A DNA stretch of 64,000 nucleotides from Hydrogenophaga crassostreae (GCF_001761385.1 NZ_CP017476.1:3895501-3959500), one strand, 5' to 3'. Numbered from the stretch's first letter, positions 8,178-16,760 are shown. Numbers and translations are program-made. Notes: a model not told the origin generated them from the letters alone.

Positions 8178-8729
8178 ATGAACACCCTGTTGTTGATCTG
8201 GTCCCGACACGAGCCCGAATTGCGCGCTTGGCTGCGCGCCAGAATGTCGGTCCCGAGCGATGTGGAGGATGTACTCCAGGACAGCTTTGTCAAGGCCATG
8301 CGCCAAGGTGATCGCGTATCGGAGGTAACCCAGCCTCGCGCGTGGCTCTTTGAGATCACGCGCAACACCTTGATTGATCGACTGAGGGCCCAGAAGCCGC
8401 TGGCACCCTTGCCGACCGGTTGGGAAGAGCTGCCGGAGGAACCGAAGGACCTGGACACCGTGGATGCCCTGGTGGCCTGCGTGCCCAGGGTGCTGTCGGA
8501 GCTGGACGCACAGGACCGCGAAGCCATCGAATTGTGCGATTTGCAAGGCATGGCCCAAGCCGAATTTGCCCGGCTTAAGGGATTGAGCCTGCCGGCCGCC
8601 AAATCGCGGGTGCAGCGGGCTCGCCAGCGCATGCGGGAACGCATGGCGCTGGGCTGCCAGGTGTCTTTCGATCCCAGCGGTCGAGTCGACGATTTTGTGC
8701 CCCGGCCACCTTTGTCCGAAGATTCCTGA
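8178..8729 (+). CDS. sigZ: ECF RNA polymerase sigma factor, SigZ-like
   Basis: A 183-residue extracytoplasmic-function sigma factor. Region 2 is seen around residues 10-75 (MSVPSDVEDVLQDSFVKAM, then PRAWLFEITRNTLIDRLR) and region 4 around 115-165 (SELDAQDREAIELCDLQGMA, then LPAAKSRVQRARQRMRE). The C-terminal extension ending in SGRVDDFVPRPP is typical of the SigZ group. No anti-sigma factor is adjacent; the permease gene follows after 174 bp on the same strand. It may direct transcription of the downstream permease/thiol cluster, but no recognition site was identified. ATG 8178 gives the expected family N-terminus. Confidence 0.85.
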   Translation: MNTLLLIWSRHEPELRAWLRARMSVPSDVEDVLQDSFVKAMRQGDRVSEVTQPRAWLFEITRNTLIDRLRAQKPLAPLPTGWEELPEEPKDLDTVDALVACVPRVLSELDAQDREAIELCDLQGMAQAEFARLKGLSLPAAKSRVQRARQRMRERMALGCQVSFDPSGRVDDFVPRPPLSEDS

Positions 8730-8903
8730 CCCAGAAAATCCGGGTGAAGTAAAGCGCCCGTGACCTGAGCACTTTCTGGTGAATTCGCCGCCGACTCGCG
8801 CCTTCACGTCTGTGTGATGTGCAAACCGCCTGGATGAGTGGCTCATCAAAATTATTTTTCAGCCGACCTGCATCTTTTGGACGTGGCCAACGTCTTCGAG
8901 GGT

Positions 8904-9953
8904 ATGACAACCCTCACCACATCCCTTTGGAGCTGGCCCAAACGCCAACCCGTCGTTTTTCTGGTCACTGCCGTTGCGATCTGGCTCGGCCTCTACCAGT
9001 TGCTGATTCCCTTCTCCGAGGCAGCGGTGGCGATGCTGGCGGTAGAGCGCCAAAGCCATCTGGGCAGCGCGTTTCAGTTTTTCTTCTACGACACACCCAA
9101 AGTGTTGCTACTGCTGACGGGGGTGGTGTTCGTGATGGGCATGGTCAACACCTATTTCACACCTGAGCGGACCCGTGCGCTGCTGGCCGGTCGCACCCAC
9201 GGTGTGGCCAACGGCATGGCCTCGGCGCTCGGGGTGGTGACCCCGTTTTGCTCTTGCTCGTCGGTGCCGCTTTTCATCGGTTTTGTACAAGCTGGCGTGC
9301 CCCTGGGCGTGACGTTCTCTTTCCTGATCACGGCGCCCATGGTGGACACCGTGGCTCTGACCATTTTGTTCTCGCTGTTTGGCTGGAAGGTGGCGCTGTT
9401 GTACCTGGGGTTTGGCATGGCGCTGGGCATCGTTGCAGGGCTGATCATGGGCGCCATGAAGCTGGAGGGTCATCTGGAGGACTGGGTACGCGAAATGCCA
9501 CAGGTTTCATCCGACATGGAGGCGCAGCAACTGAGCTTGACCGACCGCGTGGCCGCAGGCATGGCTTCGGTGCGCGAGATTGTGGGCAAGGTCTGGCCTT
9601 ATGTGCTCGGCGGCATCGCCGTGGGCGCGGGCATCCATGGGTTCGTGCCCTCTGAATTCCTGGCCTCCTTCATGGGCAAGGATGCGGCCTGGTGGTCGGT
9701 TCCGCTGGCGGTGGTGATGGGCGTTCCGATGTACGCCAATACCGCTGGCATCCTGCCTGTGATTGAGGCTCTCACAGCCAAAGGTGCCGCCATGGGCACA
9801 GCGCTGGCCTTCATGATGAGTGTGGTGGCGCTCTCTCTGCCCGAGATGATCATTCTGCGCAAGGTGCTCAAGCTGCGCCTGATCGCCATCTTCGTGGGCA
9901 TCGTGTCGCTCGGCATTCTGTCCGTGGGCTTTCTTTTCAACGCTGTGCTTTAA
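8904..9953 (+). CDS. Permease of the ArsP/DUF318 (UPF0718) family
   Basis: A 349-residue polytopic inner-membrane protein with about eight to ten hydrophobic segments and a central amphipathic, charged loop (about residues 185-215). The family motif TPFCSCSSVPLFIGF lies near residue 115, with a Cys-Ser-Cys pair that in ArsP proteins is thought to take part in export of trivalent organoarsenicals. ATG 8904 is preferred to a GTG at 8838 because it places the first helix near the N-terminus. Family members often sit beside a small redox thioredoxin, as here. Nearby arsH and acr3 favour an arsenical substrate, though metal or sulfur-compound transport cannot be excluded. Confidence 0.75.
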   Translation: MTTLTTSLWSWPKRQPVVFLVTAVAIWLGLYQLLIPFSEAAVAMLAVERQSHLGSAFQFFFYDTPKVLLLLTGVVFVMGMVNTYFTPERTRALLAGRTHGVANGMASALGVVTPFCSCSSVPLFIGFVQAGVPLGVTFSFLITAPMVDTVALTILFSLFGWKVALLYLGFGMALGIVAGLIMGAMKLEGHLEDWVREMPQVSSDMEAQQLSLTDRVAAGMASVREIVGKVWPYVLGGIAVGAGIHGFVPSEFLASFMGKDAAWWSVPLAVVMGVPMYANTAGILPVIEALTAKGAAMGTALAFMMSVVALSLPEMIILRKVLKLRLIAIFVGIVSLGILSVGFLFNAVL

Positions 9954-10006
9954 GCCCTTTGCTTCCCTCCCATTTCGTTTTTCCACCCCACCCGAGGAGA
10001 CAACCC

Positions 10007-10138
10007 ATGAACGTCAACCGCGCCGCGAACGCTCTTGCAGACCTACGGCCAACTCGGCCATCGGTCTGCGTGATTTGGACACCTGCGGCACGGCCGCCAG
10101 CAGAAAGCGCTGCTGAACCCGGAGGCCCCACAGCATGA
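10007..10138 (+). CDS. Small 43-residue open frame, possible leader or remnant
   Basis: An ATG at 10007 with a good GAGGAGA ribosome site 7 bp upstream opens a 43-codon frame whose TGA overlaps the ATG of the following MBL gene (ATGA). The peptide (MNVNRAANALADLRPTRPS at its start) has no recognised domain and is rich in Ala, Pro and Arg. The strong ribosome site and stop-start overlap would suit translational coupling of the MBL gene. It could equally be a gene remnant. Function unknown. Confidence 0.35.
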   Translation: MNVNRAANALADLRPTRPSVCVIWTPAARPPAESAAEPGGPTA

Positions 10139-11064
10139 ACACAGCGTTTTTCAAGACCGTCACCCTTGTACTGGGTCTGTCGTCTGCGGCCTGGGCCCAG
10201 GCCGTCGAAGTGAAATTCGAACCCGTGGCGCCCAACGTGTACGCCCACGTGGGCGACATCGAGGGACGCACCTACGAAAACGAGGCGCTCAACGCCAACA
10301 TCGGCCTGGTGGTCACACCTGCTGGTGCGGTGCTGATCGATTCCGGCGCCAGCTTTCAGGGCGCCCGCCAGATCGCCGAGGCGGTGAAGAAAGTGACACC
10401 GCAGCCGATCAAGTGGGTCATCAACACCGGCGGGCAAGACCACCGCTGGCTGGGCAACGGTTATTTCAAGGCCCAGGGCGCAGAACTCATCGCCCACGCC
10501 GATGCCGAGGCCGACATGAAGGCGCGCGGCCCCGAACACCTGCGCGTCAATGCGCCTGTGCTCAAGGAGAAGATGGACGGTACCGAACTGACTTTGCCCA
10601 CGCGTTGGTTGAAGGATGCCAACACGAAGCTGGAACTCGGTGGCACGGTCATCGAAGTGGTGCACCGCAAGGGCGGCCACACACCCGGTGACAGCATGGT
10701 CTGGCTGCCGCAGAGCGGCGTGGTCTTCACCGGTGACGTGGTCTATGTGGACCGCATCCTGGGCCTGCACCCGGTGAGCAAGACCAAGACCTGGGTGGAA
10801 TCTTTCGAGGCGCTGGAAGCCCTGAGCCCGAAGGTGGTGGTGCCTGGTCACGGCAGCGTGACCACGCTCGCGAAGGCCCAGGCCGATACCGGCAACCTGC
10901 TCAAGGCCCTGCGCGCCCACATGGGCAAAGCGGTGGCCGATGGCACCGACATGAGCACGGCCATCAAGAGCTTCGATGCAACCCCCTACAAGCATCTCAA
11001 ACACGTGGACGTCTGGCTCCCCCAGCTCTCCAACCTCACTTATCTCGAAATGGAACAGGAGTAG
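10135..11064 (+). CDS. Periplasmic MBL-fold protein with altered metal motif
   Basis: A 309-residue secreted MBL-fold protein with signal peptide (residues 1-22, ending SSAAWAQA). The fold is clear: GLVVTPAGAVLIDSGAS (57-73), GGHTPGDS, FTGDVVYVDR and VPGHGSV. The usual first metal motif NTHxHxDHxxGN is instead NTGGQDHRWLGN (97-108), so the standard His/His/Asp/His positions are Gly/Gln/His/Arg. Because flanking residues are otherwise regular, this looks like a subfamily variant and not a random mutation. It follows the permease and precedes a small thioredoxin by 3 bp, so it is probably in one operon with a periplasmic redox or detoxification role. Substrate unknown. Confidence 0.75.
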   Translation: MNTAFFKTVTLVLGLSSAAWAQAVEVKFEPVAPNVYAHVGDIEGRTYENEALNANIGLVVTPAGAVLIDSGASFQGARQIAEAVKKVTPQPIKWVINTGGQDHRWLGNGYFKAQGAELIAHADAEADMKARGPEHLRVNAPVLKEKMDGTELTLPTRWLKDANTKLELGGTVIEVVHRKGGHTPGDSMVWLPQSGVVFTGDVVYVDRILGLHPVSKTKTWVESFEALEALSPKVVVPGHGSVTTLAKAQADTGNLLKALRAHMGKAVADGTDMSTAIKSFDATPYKHLKHVDVWLPQLSNLTYLEMEQE

Positions 11065-11067
11065 ATC

Positions 11068-11301
11068 ATGGACATCAAAGTACTCGGCACAGGTTGTGCC
11101 AACTGCAAAAGCACCATCGCCCTCATCGACCAGGTGGCGAAAGCCAAGGGCGTGGCGGTGAAGCTGGAGAAGGTGGAAGAGCTGCGCGACATCATGGGCT
11201 ACGGCATCATGAGCACGCCCGGCGTGGTGATTGACGGCAAAGTGGTGCATGCCGGCGGCGTGCCCAGCCGCGACAAAGTTGAACAATGGCTCAGCGCCTG
11301 A
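11068..11301 (+). CDS. Small thioredoxin-family redox protein (CxxC)
   Basis: A 77-residue protein of the minimal thioredoxin/glutaredoxin type (redox-active disulfide protein 2 group). The active-site motif is GTGCANCK at residues 7-14, with Cys10 and Cys13, and the cis-proline region is GIMSTPGVVIDG (46-57). There is no signal peptide, so it acts in the cytoplasm. It lies 3 bp after the MBL gene and 12 bp before the rhodanese gene. Small thioredoxins of this kind are frequent partners of ArsP/DUF318 permeases, probably reducing a thiol or metalloid substrate before export; that link is inferred from gene context. Confidence 0.85.
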   Translation: MDIKVLGTGCANCKSTIALIDQVAKAKGVAVKLEKVEELRDIMGYGIMSTPGVVIDGKVVHAGGVPSRDKVEQWLSA

Positions 11302-11313
11302 AGGAATATAACC

Positions 11314-11754
11314 ATGCTGGAAGAAGCGAAGCAGGTGTGTCCCACCTCCACCCAGCGCCTGGTGCGCGAAGGCGCGTTGCTGGTGGACGTGCGCGATCGC
11401 AACGAAGTTGCCGCGCTGGCGTTTGATGTGCCGGACATCGTCAACATGCCGTTGCTGGAACTGGAGCAACGCTGGGCCGAACTGCCCAAGGATCGCGACA
11501 TCGTGCTGGTCTGTGAGAACGGAACCCAAAGCCTCAAGGCCACTTACTACCTGCAGTTCCAGGGCTTCACCCGCGTGAGCAATATGGAAGGCGGCATCCT
11601 TAAATGGATGGGCAAGAACTTCCCGGTGATCGGCCAGCGCCTTCAGGCGACGACCGCCGGTGCAGCTTGTCGCGGTAGCACAGGGGCAGCGTCTGACGCC
11701 GCTTGCTGCGAACCGACGCCCGACGCTGCTTCACTGCGAGCGGGCTGTTGCTGA
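11314..11754 (+). CDS. Rhodanese-domain protein with Cys-rich C-terminal tail
   Basis: A 146-residue cytoplasmic protein. Residues 8-105 form one rhodanese domain with LLVDVRDRNEV (22-32) and the active loop LVCENGTQS (65-73), Cys67 being the persulfide-carrying residue. The last 30 residues are low-complexity and hold Cys119, Cys131, Cys132, Cys145 and Cys146, ending GCC; this looks like a soft-metal or metalloid-binding tail. Single-domain rhodaneses move sulfane sulfur or, in some families, reduce arsenate. It is in the same run of genes as the permease, MBL protein and thioredoxin. Start at 11314 has AGGAATAT upstream. Confidence 0.85.
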   Translation: MLEEAKQVCPTSTQRLVREGALLVDVRDRNEVAALAFDVPDIVNMPLLELEQRWAELPKDRDIVLVCENGTQSLKATYYLQFQGFTRVSNMEGGILKWMGKNFPVIGQRLQATTAGAACRGSTGAASDAACCEPTPDAASLRAGCC

Positions 11755-11890
11755 ACAAACGCCCGGCGCAGGCTATCGTGACTGTCGTTGGTGCCATGCG
11801 GCGCCTGGATGACTGTTCTCGACAAGGCGATGCAGGGCTTGCGGTGGGCGTGAGCAGAGAATGGCTGGAACCCAAGGAAAAGAAAATCAC

Positions 11891-12322
11891 ATGATCTCCA
11901 CCCCCACCAAAATGCAGTTTCACGTGGTATCTCGCCGCGAGAGCGCGCACGCCAGCAGCGCTGCCTGCAAGAACGCACACATTGATCTGGATACCGATCT
12001 AGATGGCAACCCAGACGCATTCAATCCAGCCGAGCTGCTGCTGGCGGCACTCTCGGCCTGCATGATCAAGGGTATCGAGCGCGTCACGCCCATCCTCAAG
12101 TTCCAGCTTCGCGGTGTGGAGGTTCGGGTACACGGCGTTCGCCAAGATGTGCCCCCACGCATGGAGTCCATCCGCTACGAGATCGTGGTGGACACCGATG
12201 AGCCTGACCGACGCCTCGATTTGCTGCACGACAACGTCAAGAAATACGGCACGGTGTTCAACACCGTGGCTCCAGGAACGGACCTCTCGGGCGTGTTGCG
12301 CCGAAAGAATGAAACCCCATGA
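11891..12322 (+). CDS. OsmC/Ohr family protein
   Basis: A 143-residue OsmC-fold protein, a family of small thiol-dependent peroxidases that detoxify organic hydroperoxides. NPAELLLAALSACMIKGIERV (about residues 45-64) supplies one conserved Cys in the helical core. The second cysteine of classic OsmC is not evident in the C-terminal part (YGTVFNTVAPG), so activity may differ. ATG 11891 has an AAGGAAAAG ribosome site; a longer start at 11861 lacks one. Its stop overlaps the CDF gene start by 4 bp. Stress or thiol homeostasis within the metal/arsenic block is the likely role. Confidence 0.8.
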   Translation: MISTPTKMQFHVVSRRESAHASSAACKNAHIDLDTDLDGNPDAFNPAELLLAALSACMIKGIERVTPILKFQLRGVEVRVHGVRQDVPPRMESIRYEIVVDTDEPDRRLDLLHDNVKKYGTVFNTVAPGTDLSGVLRRKNETP

Positions 12323-13287
12323 GTGCCAGCCACGACCACAGCCACGCGCCTGCCAACTTCAACGCTGCATTTGCCATCGGTATCGGCCTGAACATCGTTT
12401 TTGTGGCGATCGAGGCCCTCTATGGCTGGAGGATCAATTCGCTGGCGCTGCTGGCCGACGCGGGCCACAATCTGAGCGACGTCATCGGTCTGGTATTGGC
12501 CTGGGGTGGGGCTTTGGCGGGCAAGCTGCGGCCAGATGCCCGCCATACCTATGGCTGGAAACGCGCCAGCATTCTGGCCGCGTTTATCAACGCCTTGCTT
12601 TTGCTGGTGGCCATGGGTTCGCTGGTGTGGGAAGCGTTGCATCGCCTGCAATCTCCTGAGCCGGTCGAGGGCGTCACCATCATGGTGGTGGCCGGCATCG
12701 GCATCGTGGTCAATACGGCAACGGCGCTGTTGTTCATGCGCGGGCGGGAGAAAGACTTGAACATCCGCGGCGCTTTTTTGCACATGGCGGCGGACGCCCT
12801 GGTATCGGTCGGTGTGGTGATCGCAGGCGCACTGGCACTGTGGTTCGGCTGGACTTGGTTGGACCCCGTGGTCAGCCTGCTGATTGCCGCCGTGATCGTG
12901 GTCGGCACCTGGAGCCTGTTCCGGCAATCCCTGCATCTGTTGTTCGACGGTGTGCCCGAAAGTGTGGACCTGTTGCAGGTCAAAGCCTTGCTGGAGTCCC
13001 TGCCGGGAGTTGACCGTGTGCACGACCTTCACGTATGGGCCATGGGCACTTCAGAAATTGCGATGACGGCTCAGTTGGTCATGCCTGACGGGCCAGCAGG
13101 TGATGCCTTCTTGCAAAGCGTCACCGAGCAATTGCATGACCGGTTCGAGATTGAGCACGCCACCATTCAGATCGTACAAGTGCCTTTCACCGCGCCCTGC
13201 GGCAATCTCTCTACATTTGCCGCCGCTTCTGATCCGCCAGGAGTGCCAAACGAACATGATCGCGTGCAAGGCCATGCCCATCGTTGA
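12319..13287 (+). CDS. Cation diffusion facilitator (CzcD/ZitB-like) metal exporter
   Basis: A 322-residue CDF transporter that exchanges protons for divalent metal ions (Zn, Co, Cd or similar) across the inner membrane. It has a His-rich N-terminus (SHDHSHAP), six membrane segments, the metal-site motif DAGHNLSDV (about residues 51-59) in helix 2, the paired HMAADALVSVG in helix 5, and a C-terminal cytoplasmic dimerisation domain with DLHVWAM. The start overlaps the OsmC gene (ATGA). Within the cluster it suggests that the locus handles metals as well as metalloids. A Zn-type CDF is most likely by motif, but metal specificity is not proven. Confidence 0.88.
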   Translation: MSASHDHSHAPANFNAAFAIGIGLNIVFVAIEALYGWRINSLALLADAGHNLSDVIGLVLAWGGALAGKLRPDARHTYGWKRASILAAFINALLLLVAMGSLVWEALHRLQSPEPVEGVTIMVVAGIGIVVNTATALLFMRGREKDLNIRGAFLHMAADALVSVGVVIAGALALWFGWTWLDPVVSLLIAAVIVVGTWSLFRQSLHLLFDGVPESVDLLQVKALLESLPGVDRVHDLHVWAMGTSEIAMTAQLVMPDGPAGDAFLQSVTEQLHDRFEIEHATIQIVQVPFTAPCGNLSTFAAASDPPGVPNEHDRVQGHAHR

Positions 13288-13389
13288 CGCCTGGCATTGA
13301 TCCTGATCAGGCAGTGGCTGCATCTTTCATGGCCTTGGTCTGTCTTCCAAATACGGTGCTTTTACCGCGGTAGAAAAAAATGATGAGCC

Positions 13390-13755
13390 ATGAATGCCAA
13401 CGAAATACTTGAAATGATGCGCAAGGGCATGGGTGAGGTGCCCGGTGCCATCGAGAAGTCGGTCCCGGTTGACCCGGCGCTGATTCAGGAACACATGCGC
13501 TCCAAAGCATTTGCGATGCCAGCGGAACAGCCAGCACTCGACGAAGACACCCGGACGCTGATCTATCTGGCAGCAGCACTCGCAGGCACCAGCCCGGCCT
13601 GTGTGAAAGCCATGTCGAACAAGATCGTCCAGCAAGGCATTGCACCCGCCAAGGTCATCGAAACCGTTCACATCGTCCGCTTGGCCCTGGCGACCAAAAT
13701 CATTGGCGACGCTGAGCCTGTTTTTGACGCGCTTGGTCGTCTCGCGTCGAAGTGA
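13390..13755 (+). CDS. Carboxymuconolactone decarboxylase (CMD/AhpD-like) family protein
   Basis: A 121-residue all-helical CMD-domain protein. It keeps the family core (LIYLAAALAGTSPACVKAM, then VIETVHIVRLALA) but has only one Cys in the place where AhpD-type peroxidases have CxxC, so thiol peroxidase activity is doubtful. The name reflects the fold and does not imply a role in protocatechuate degradation. It follows the CDF gene by 102 bp on the same strand and converges with arsH. Expression with the metal/thiol cluster is possible but unproven. Confidence 0.75.
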   Translation: MNANEILEMMRKGMGEVPGAIEKSVPVDPALIQEHMRSKAFAMPAEQPALDEDTRTLIYLAAALAGTSPACVKAMSNKIVQQGIAPAKVIETVHIVRLALATKIIGDAEPVFDALGRLASK

Positions 13756-13847
13756 TTCAAGCCGGTTCACAGATGTCCGTGCCTGCGCTGCAGGCGTGGC
13801 AATGGGCAGCCGCTTCAGCGGGGCTGAACGGCAAGCCCAATCGCCCT

Positions 13848-14609
13848 CTAAACCGCCTTGGGCAGATTGACCCGCTTCATCAGCTCTTCGGCGCTTTCTT
13901 TGCGCTCGCTGTAGCGGTCCACCAGATAGGGTGAGACATCGCGGGTCAGCCAGGTGAATTTCACCAGTTCCTCCATCACGTCGACGACCCGGTCAAGGTA
14001 ACTCGACGGCTTCATGCGGTCGTTGTCGTCGAACTCCTGGAAGGCTTTGGCCACCGAAGATTGGTTGGGGATGGTGATCATGCGCATCCAGCGCCCGAGC
14101 AGACGCATCTGGTTGATGGCGTTGAAAGACTGCGAACCACCGCTGACCTGCATGACGGCCAGCGTCTTGCCTTGTGTGGGCCGCACGGCACCGCTCGAGA
14201 GCGGTATCCAGTCGATCTGGGCTTTCATGATGCCGGTCATCGCGCCATGGCGTTCCGGCGAACACCAGACCATGCCCTCAGACCACAGGACCAGGTTGCG
14301 CAGTTCCTGCACCTTGGGGTGCGAATCGGGTGCGTCGTCGGGCAGGGGCAGGCCGCCGGGGTTGAACACTTTGACCTCTGCGCCCATGGCCTGCAGCAGC
14401 CTGGCCGATTCTTCCACCAGCAACCGGCTGAAAGACCGGGGGCGAAGCGATCCGTACAGCAACAGGATTCTTGGAGGATGGGTCGAAGGCCTGTGTTGCA
14501 GTCTGGCGGGGTCGGGCACCCGGAAATGCGCGGGCGCCACCTGGGGCAGATCGGACAAGGGCTTGCTCGCTGCGTTGGAAGTGGTCTCAGACACGGCGCC
14601 CCTTGTCAT
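13848..14609 (-). CDS. arsH: ArsH, NADPH-dependent FMN reductase for organoarsenicals
   Basis: A 253-residue flavodoxin-fold protein. In characterised relatives ArsH oxidises toxic trivalent methyl- and phenyl-arsenicals to the pentavalent form. FMN-binding features are [17 protein letters not shown] after a 45-residue N-terminal extension, [18 protein letters not shown] and [21 protein letters not shown] 14609 overlaps the end of arsC by 23 bp; another in-frame ATG at 14627 is possible. It is the last gene of the arsR-arsC-acr3-arsC-arsH unit. With the ArsP-like permease nearby, it suggests protection against methylated arsenicals as well as inorganic arsenic. Confidence 0.92.
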   Translation of the reverse strand: MTRGAVSETTSNAASKPLSDLPQVAPAHFRVPDPARLQHRPSTHPPRILLLYGSLRPRSFSRLLVEESARLLQAMGAEVKVFNPGGLPLPDDAPDSHPKVQELRNLVLWSEGMVWCSPERHGAMTGIMKAQIDWIPLSSGAVRPTQGKTLAVMQVSGGSQSFNAINQMRLLGRWMRMITIPNQSSVAKAFQEFDDNDRMKPSSYLDRVVDVMEELVKFTWLTRDVSPYLVDRYSERKESAEELMKRVNLPKAV

Positions 14610-15009
14610 CGACGACCCCTTCGCCATCTTCTTTGGAGAACGCACCTTGCTGGGGGGCGGGCAGGATGTCCAGAACCACCTCGGAAGGCCGGCACAGGCG
14701 CACACCCAGTGGCGTCACCACGATGGGTCGGTTCAGCAAGATCGGGTGTTGTTCGATGAAGTCCAGCAACTGCTGGTCGGACCACTTGGGGTTGCCCAGG
14801 TCCAGTTCGGCGAAAGGCGTGCCCTTTTCGCGCAGCACATCGCGCACACCAACGCCCATGGCGTTGAGCAGTTGGCGTATCTGTTCTGTGCTGGGAGGGG
14901 TCTTGAGGTATTCGATGACGGTGGGTTCAACGCCGCTGTTGCGGATCAGGGCCAAAGTGTTGCGCGAGGTGCCACAGGCCGGGTTGTGAAAGATGGTGAT
15001 GCTGGACAT
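14587..15009 (-). CDS. arsC: Arsenate reductase, glutaredoxin-coupled ArsC
   Basis: A 140-residue ArsC of the glutaredoxin-dependent (plasmid R773-like) family, which reduces arsenate to arsenite. The active-site segment is [12 protein letters not shown] (8-19) with Cys12, and the arginines that bind the oxyanion lie in [15 protein letters not shown] in the last third. It lies 23 bp after acr3 and overlaps arsH. A second arsenate reductase of a different fold is in the same operon at 16125, so the two could use different electron donors. Confidence 0.93.
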   Translation of the reverse strand: MSSITIFHNPACGTSRNTLALIRNSGVEPTVIEYLKTPPSTEQIRQLLNAMGVGVRDVLREKGTPFAELDLGNPKWSDQQLLDFIEQHPILLNRPIVVTPLGVRLCRPSEVVLDILPAPQQGAFSKEDGEGVVDDKGRRV

Positions 15010-15032
15010 AGGACTGCAAATAGTTGGTGGGT

Positions 15033-16055
15033 TCAGGGTGTAGGCAGGGATGTTGGGCGCCAGGCGTTGACGATGGCCACCAGGGAGAGCATCACCGGCA
15101 CTTCGACCAGCACGCCCACCACGGTGGCCAAGGCGGCACCTGAGTTGAGACCAAACAGCGAGATGGCCACTGCGACGGCCAGTTCGAAGAAGTTGGAGGT
15201 GCCGATCAGACAGGCCGGGCCGGCAATCTCGTGTGGCAACTTGAGCAGCTTGGCGCCCCACCAGGCGATGAAGAAAATGCCATACGACTGCAGGATCAAC
15301 GGCACGGCGATGAGCGCAATCACGCCGGGCTGATCAACGATGGTGCGGGCCTGAAAGCCGAACAGCAACACGACCGTGGCGATCAGGCCCACCACCGACC
15401 AGGGCTTGAGCCGTGCGACGAAGTCACCGACGGCGTGCGCAGATCGTTTCTGCAGCATCTGGCGCGTAGCCATGCCGGCCAGCAAAGGGAGCACCACGTA
15501 CAGGATGGTCGAGAGCACCAGCGTTTCCCAGGGCACGGTGACGTTTGTCATGCCCAGCAGGAAGGCCGCGATGGGGGCAAAGGCGACCACCATGATGAGG
15601 TCGTTGATCGAAACCTGGACCAGGGTGTAGTTGGCGTCCCCTTTGACCAGCTGGCTCCAGACAAAAACCATGGCCGTGCAAGGCGCCACGCCCAGGAGGA
15701 TCATGCCAGCGATGTATTCGTTGGCCGACTGCGGGTCGACCCAGCCGGCAAACACATATTTGAAAAAGAGAACACCCAGCGCCGCCATGGTGAAGGGCTT
15801 GATCAGCCAGTTGACCACCAGCGTGAGCACCAGGCCCTGGGGTTTCTTGCCCACGTCTTTGACCGCGTGCCAATCGATCTGGATCATCATGGGGTAAATC
15901 ATTACCCAGATGAACACGGCAACCACCAGGTTGACCTGTGCAATTTCAAGGGAAGCCACCGCCTGGAAGACGCCGGGCAAAACCAGCCCCAGGCCCACCC
16001 CGGCGGCAATGCCCAAAGCCACCCATACCGTCAGATACCGTTCAAACAAGCCCAT
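15033..16055 (-). CDS. acr3: ACR3-family arsenite efflux transporter
   Basis: A 340-residue inner-membrane protein with about ten transmembrane helices that exports arsenite (and often antimonite). The ACR3 signature [15 protein letters not shown] lies near residue 125, containing the conserved Cys needed for function, and [18 protein letters not shown] lies near residue 290. It belongs to the ACR3 clade, unrelated to the ArsB fold. It sits between the two arsenate reductase genes: 69 bp after the LMW-phosphatase-type arsC and 23 bp before the glutaredoxin-type arsC. Confidence 0.95.
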   Translation of the reverse strand: MGLFERYLTVWVALGIAAGVGLGLVLPGVFQAVASLEIAQVNLVVAVFIWVMIYPMMIQIDWHAVKDVGKKPQGLVLTLVVNWLIKPFTMAALGVLFFKYVFAGWVDPQSANEYIAGMILLGVAPCTAMVFVWSQLVKGDANYTLVQVSINDLIMVVAFAPIAAFLLGMTNVTVPWETLVLSTILYVVLPLLAGMATRQMLQKRSAHAVGDFVARLKPWSVVGLIATVVLLFGFQARTIVDQPGVIALIAVPLILQSYGIFFIAWWGAKLLKLPHEIAGPACLIGTSNFFELAVAVAISLFGLNSGAALATVVGVLVEVPVMLSLVAIVNAWRPTSLPTP

Positions 16056-16124
16056 ACAAAAAGCTCCATGCGAAAAAATGTTCTGGTGTCATTCAGGCAC
16101 CAGCCCGAAGACAAAGTCTCTGGT

Positions 16125-16625
16125 TCACGAACTGATTTGTCCTATGCCCTTGAGTGCCTCCTGCAGCTTCAGCTTGTCAAGCTTGTCGATGGGCAGCGTT
16201 GTCAAGAGTGTGATGCGCCGGTTCAAGACCATGAAGGTGTCCCGGAAGGCCTTTTTGATGGCGTCCTGGCTGCCCTTGACAGCGGCGGGATCTTCAACGC
16301 CCCAGTGCGCTGACATCGGCTGACCTGGCCAAATCGGGCACACCTCGCCAGCCGCTTTATCGCAGACGGTCAACACGAAGTTCATGCGGGGGGCGTCTGA
16401 TGCGGCGAACTCACTCCAGTTCTTGCTCCTCAAGCCATCTGTTGGGTAATGGTGTCGCTCCAGCAGTTCGATGGTGTTCGAATTCACTTGCCCGGCTGGA
16501 TGGCTGCCCGCGCTGTATCCCCGGAAGCGACCCGCTCCCATCTTGTTGAGCATGGCCTCGGCCATGATGCTGCGAGCAGAATTGCCCGTGCAGATGAAAA
16601 GCACGTTGTAAGTCATAGATGTCAT
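16125..16625 (-). CDS. arsC: Arsenate reductase, LMW-phosphatase-like ArsC
   Basis: A 166-residue protein of the low-molecular-weight tyrosine-phosphatase fold, used by the thioredoxin-type arsenate reductases. The P-loop is FICTGNSARS (10-19), with Cys12 as the nucleophile; LTVCDKAAGEVCPIWPG (about 85-101) contributes further cysteines, and HWGVEDPAA carries the catalytic Asp region. The C-terminal extension of some 30 residues (LTTLPIDKLDKLKLQEALK) is usual in proteobacterial forms. ATG 16625 is used; an ATG three codons downstream is possible. It is 135 bp downstream of arsR in the same direction. Confidence 0.9.
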   Translation of the reverse strand: MTSMTYNVLFICTGNSARSIMAEAMLNKMGAGRFRGYSAGSHPAGQVNSNTIELLERHHYPTDGLRSKNWSEFAASDAPRMNFVLTVCDKAAGEVCPIWPGQPMSAHWGVEDPAAVKGSQDAIKKAFRDTFMVLNRRITLLTTLPIDKLDKLKLQEALKGIGQISS

Positions 16626-16760
16626 GGAGGCCTCATTGGCGTGTGTTGATGGTGGGGTGGTTGGCTCGGGAACCGGGGTTTACGTTTGCGGTGATTTCAT
16701 TGGAGAAGACGGTGCTCTTGGTCCTGACCGGCACAGGCAATCGCTTCAACTTGTGGCCTT

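Noticed and set aside
9937..11529. A 530-codon minus-strand open frame
   Set aside because: Antisense to the MBL, thioredoxin and rhodanese genes, all of which show family motifs and ribosome sites on the plus strand.
13390..13755. Role in protocatechuate degradation suggested by the CMD family name
   Set aside because: No other genes of that pathway are in the window, and the protein is a generic CMD-fold protein within a metal/thiol cluster.
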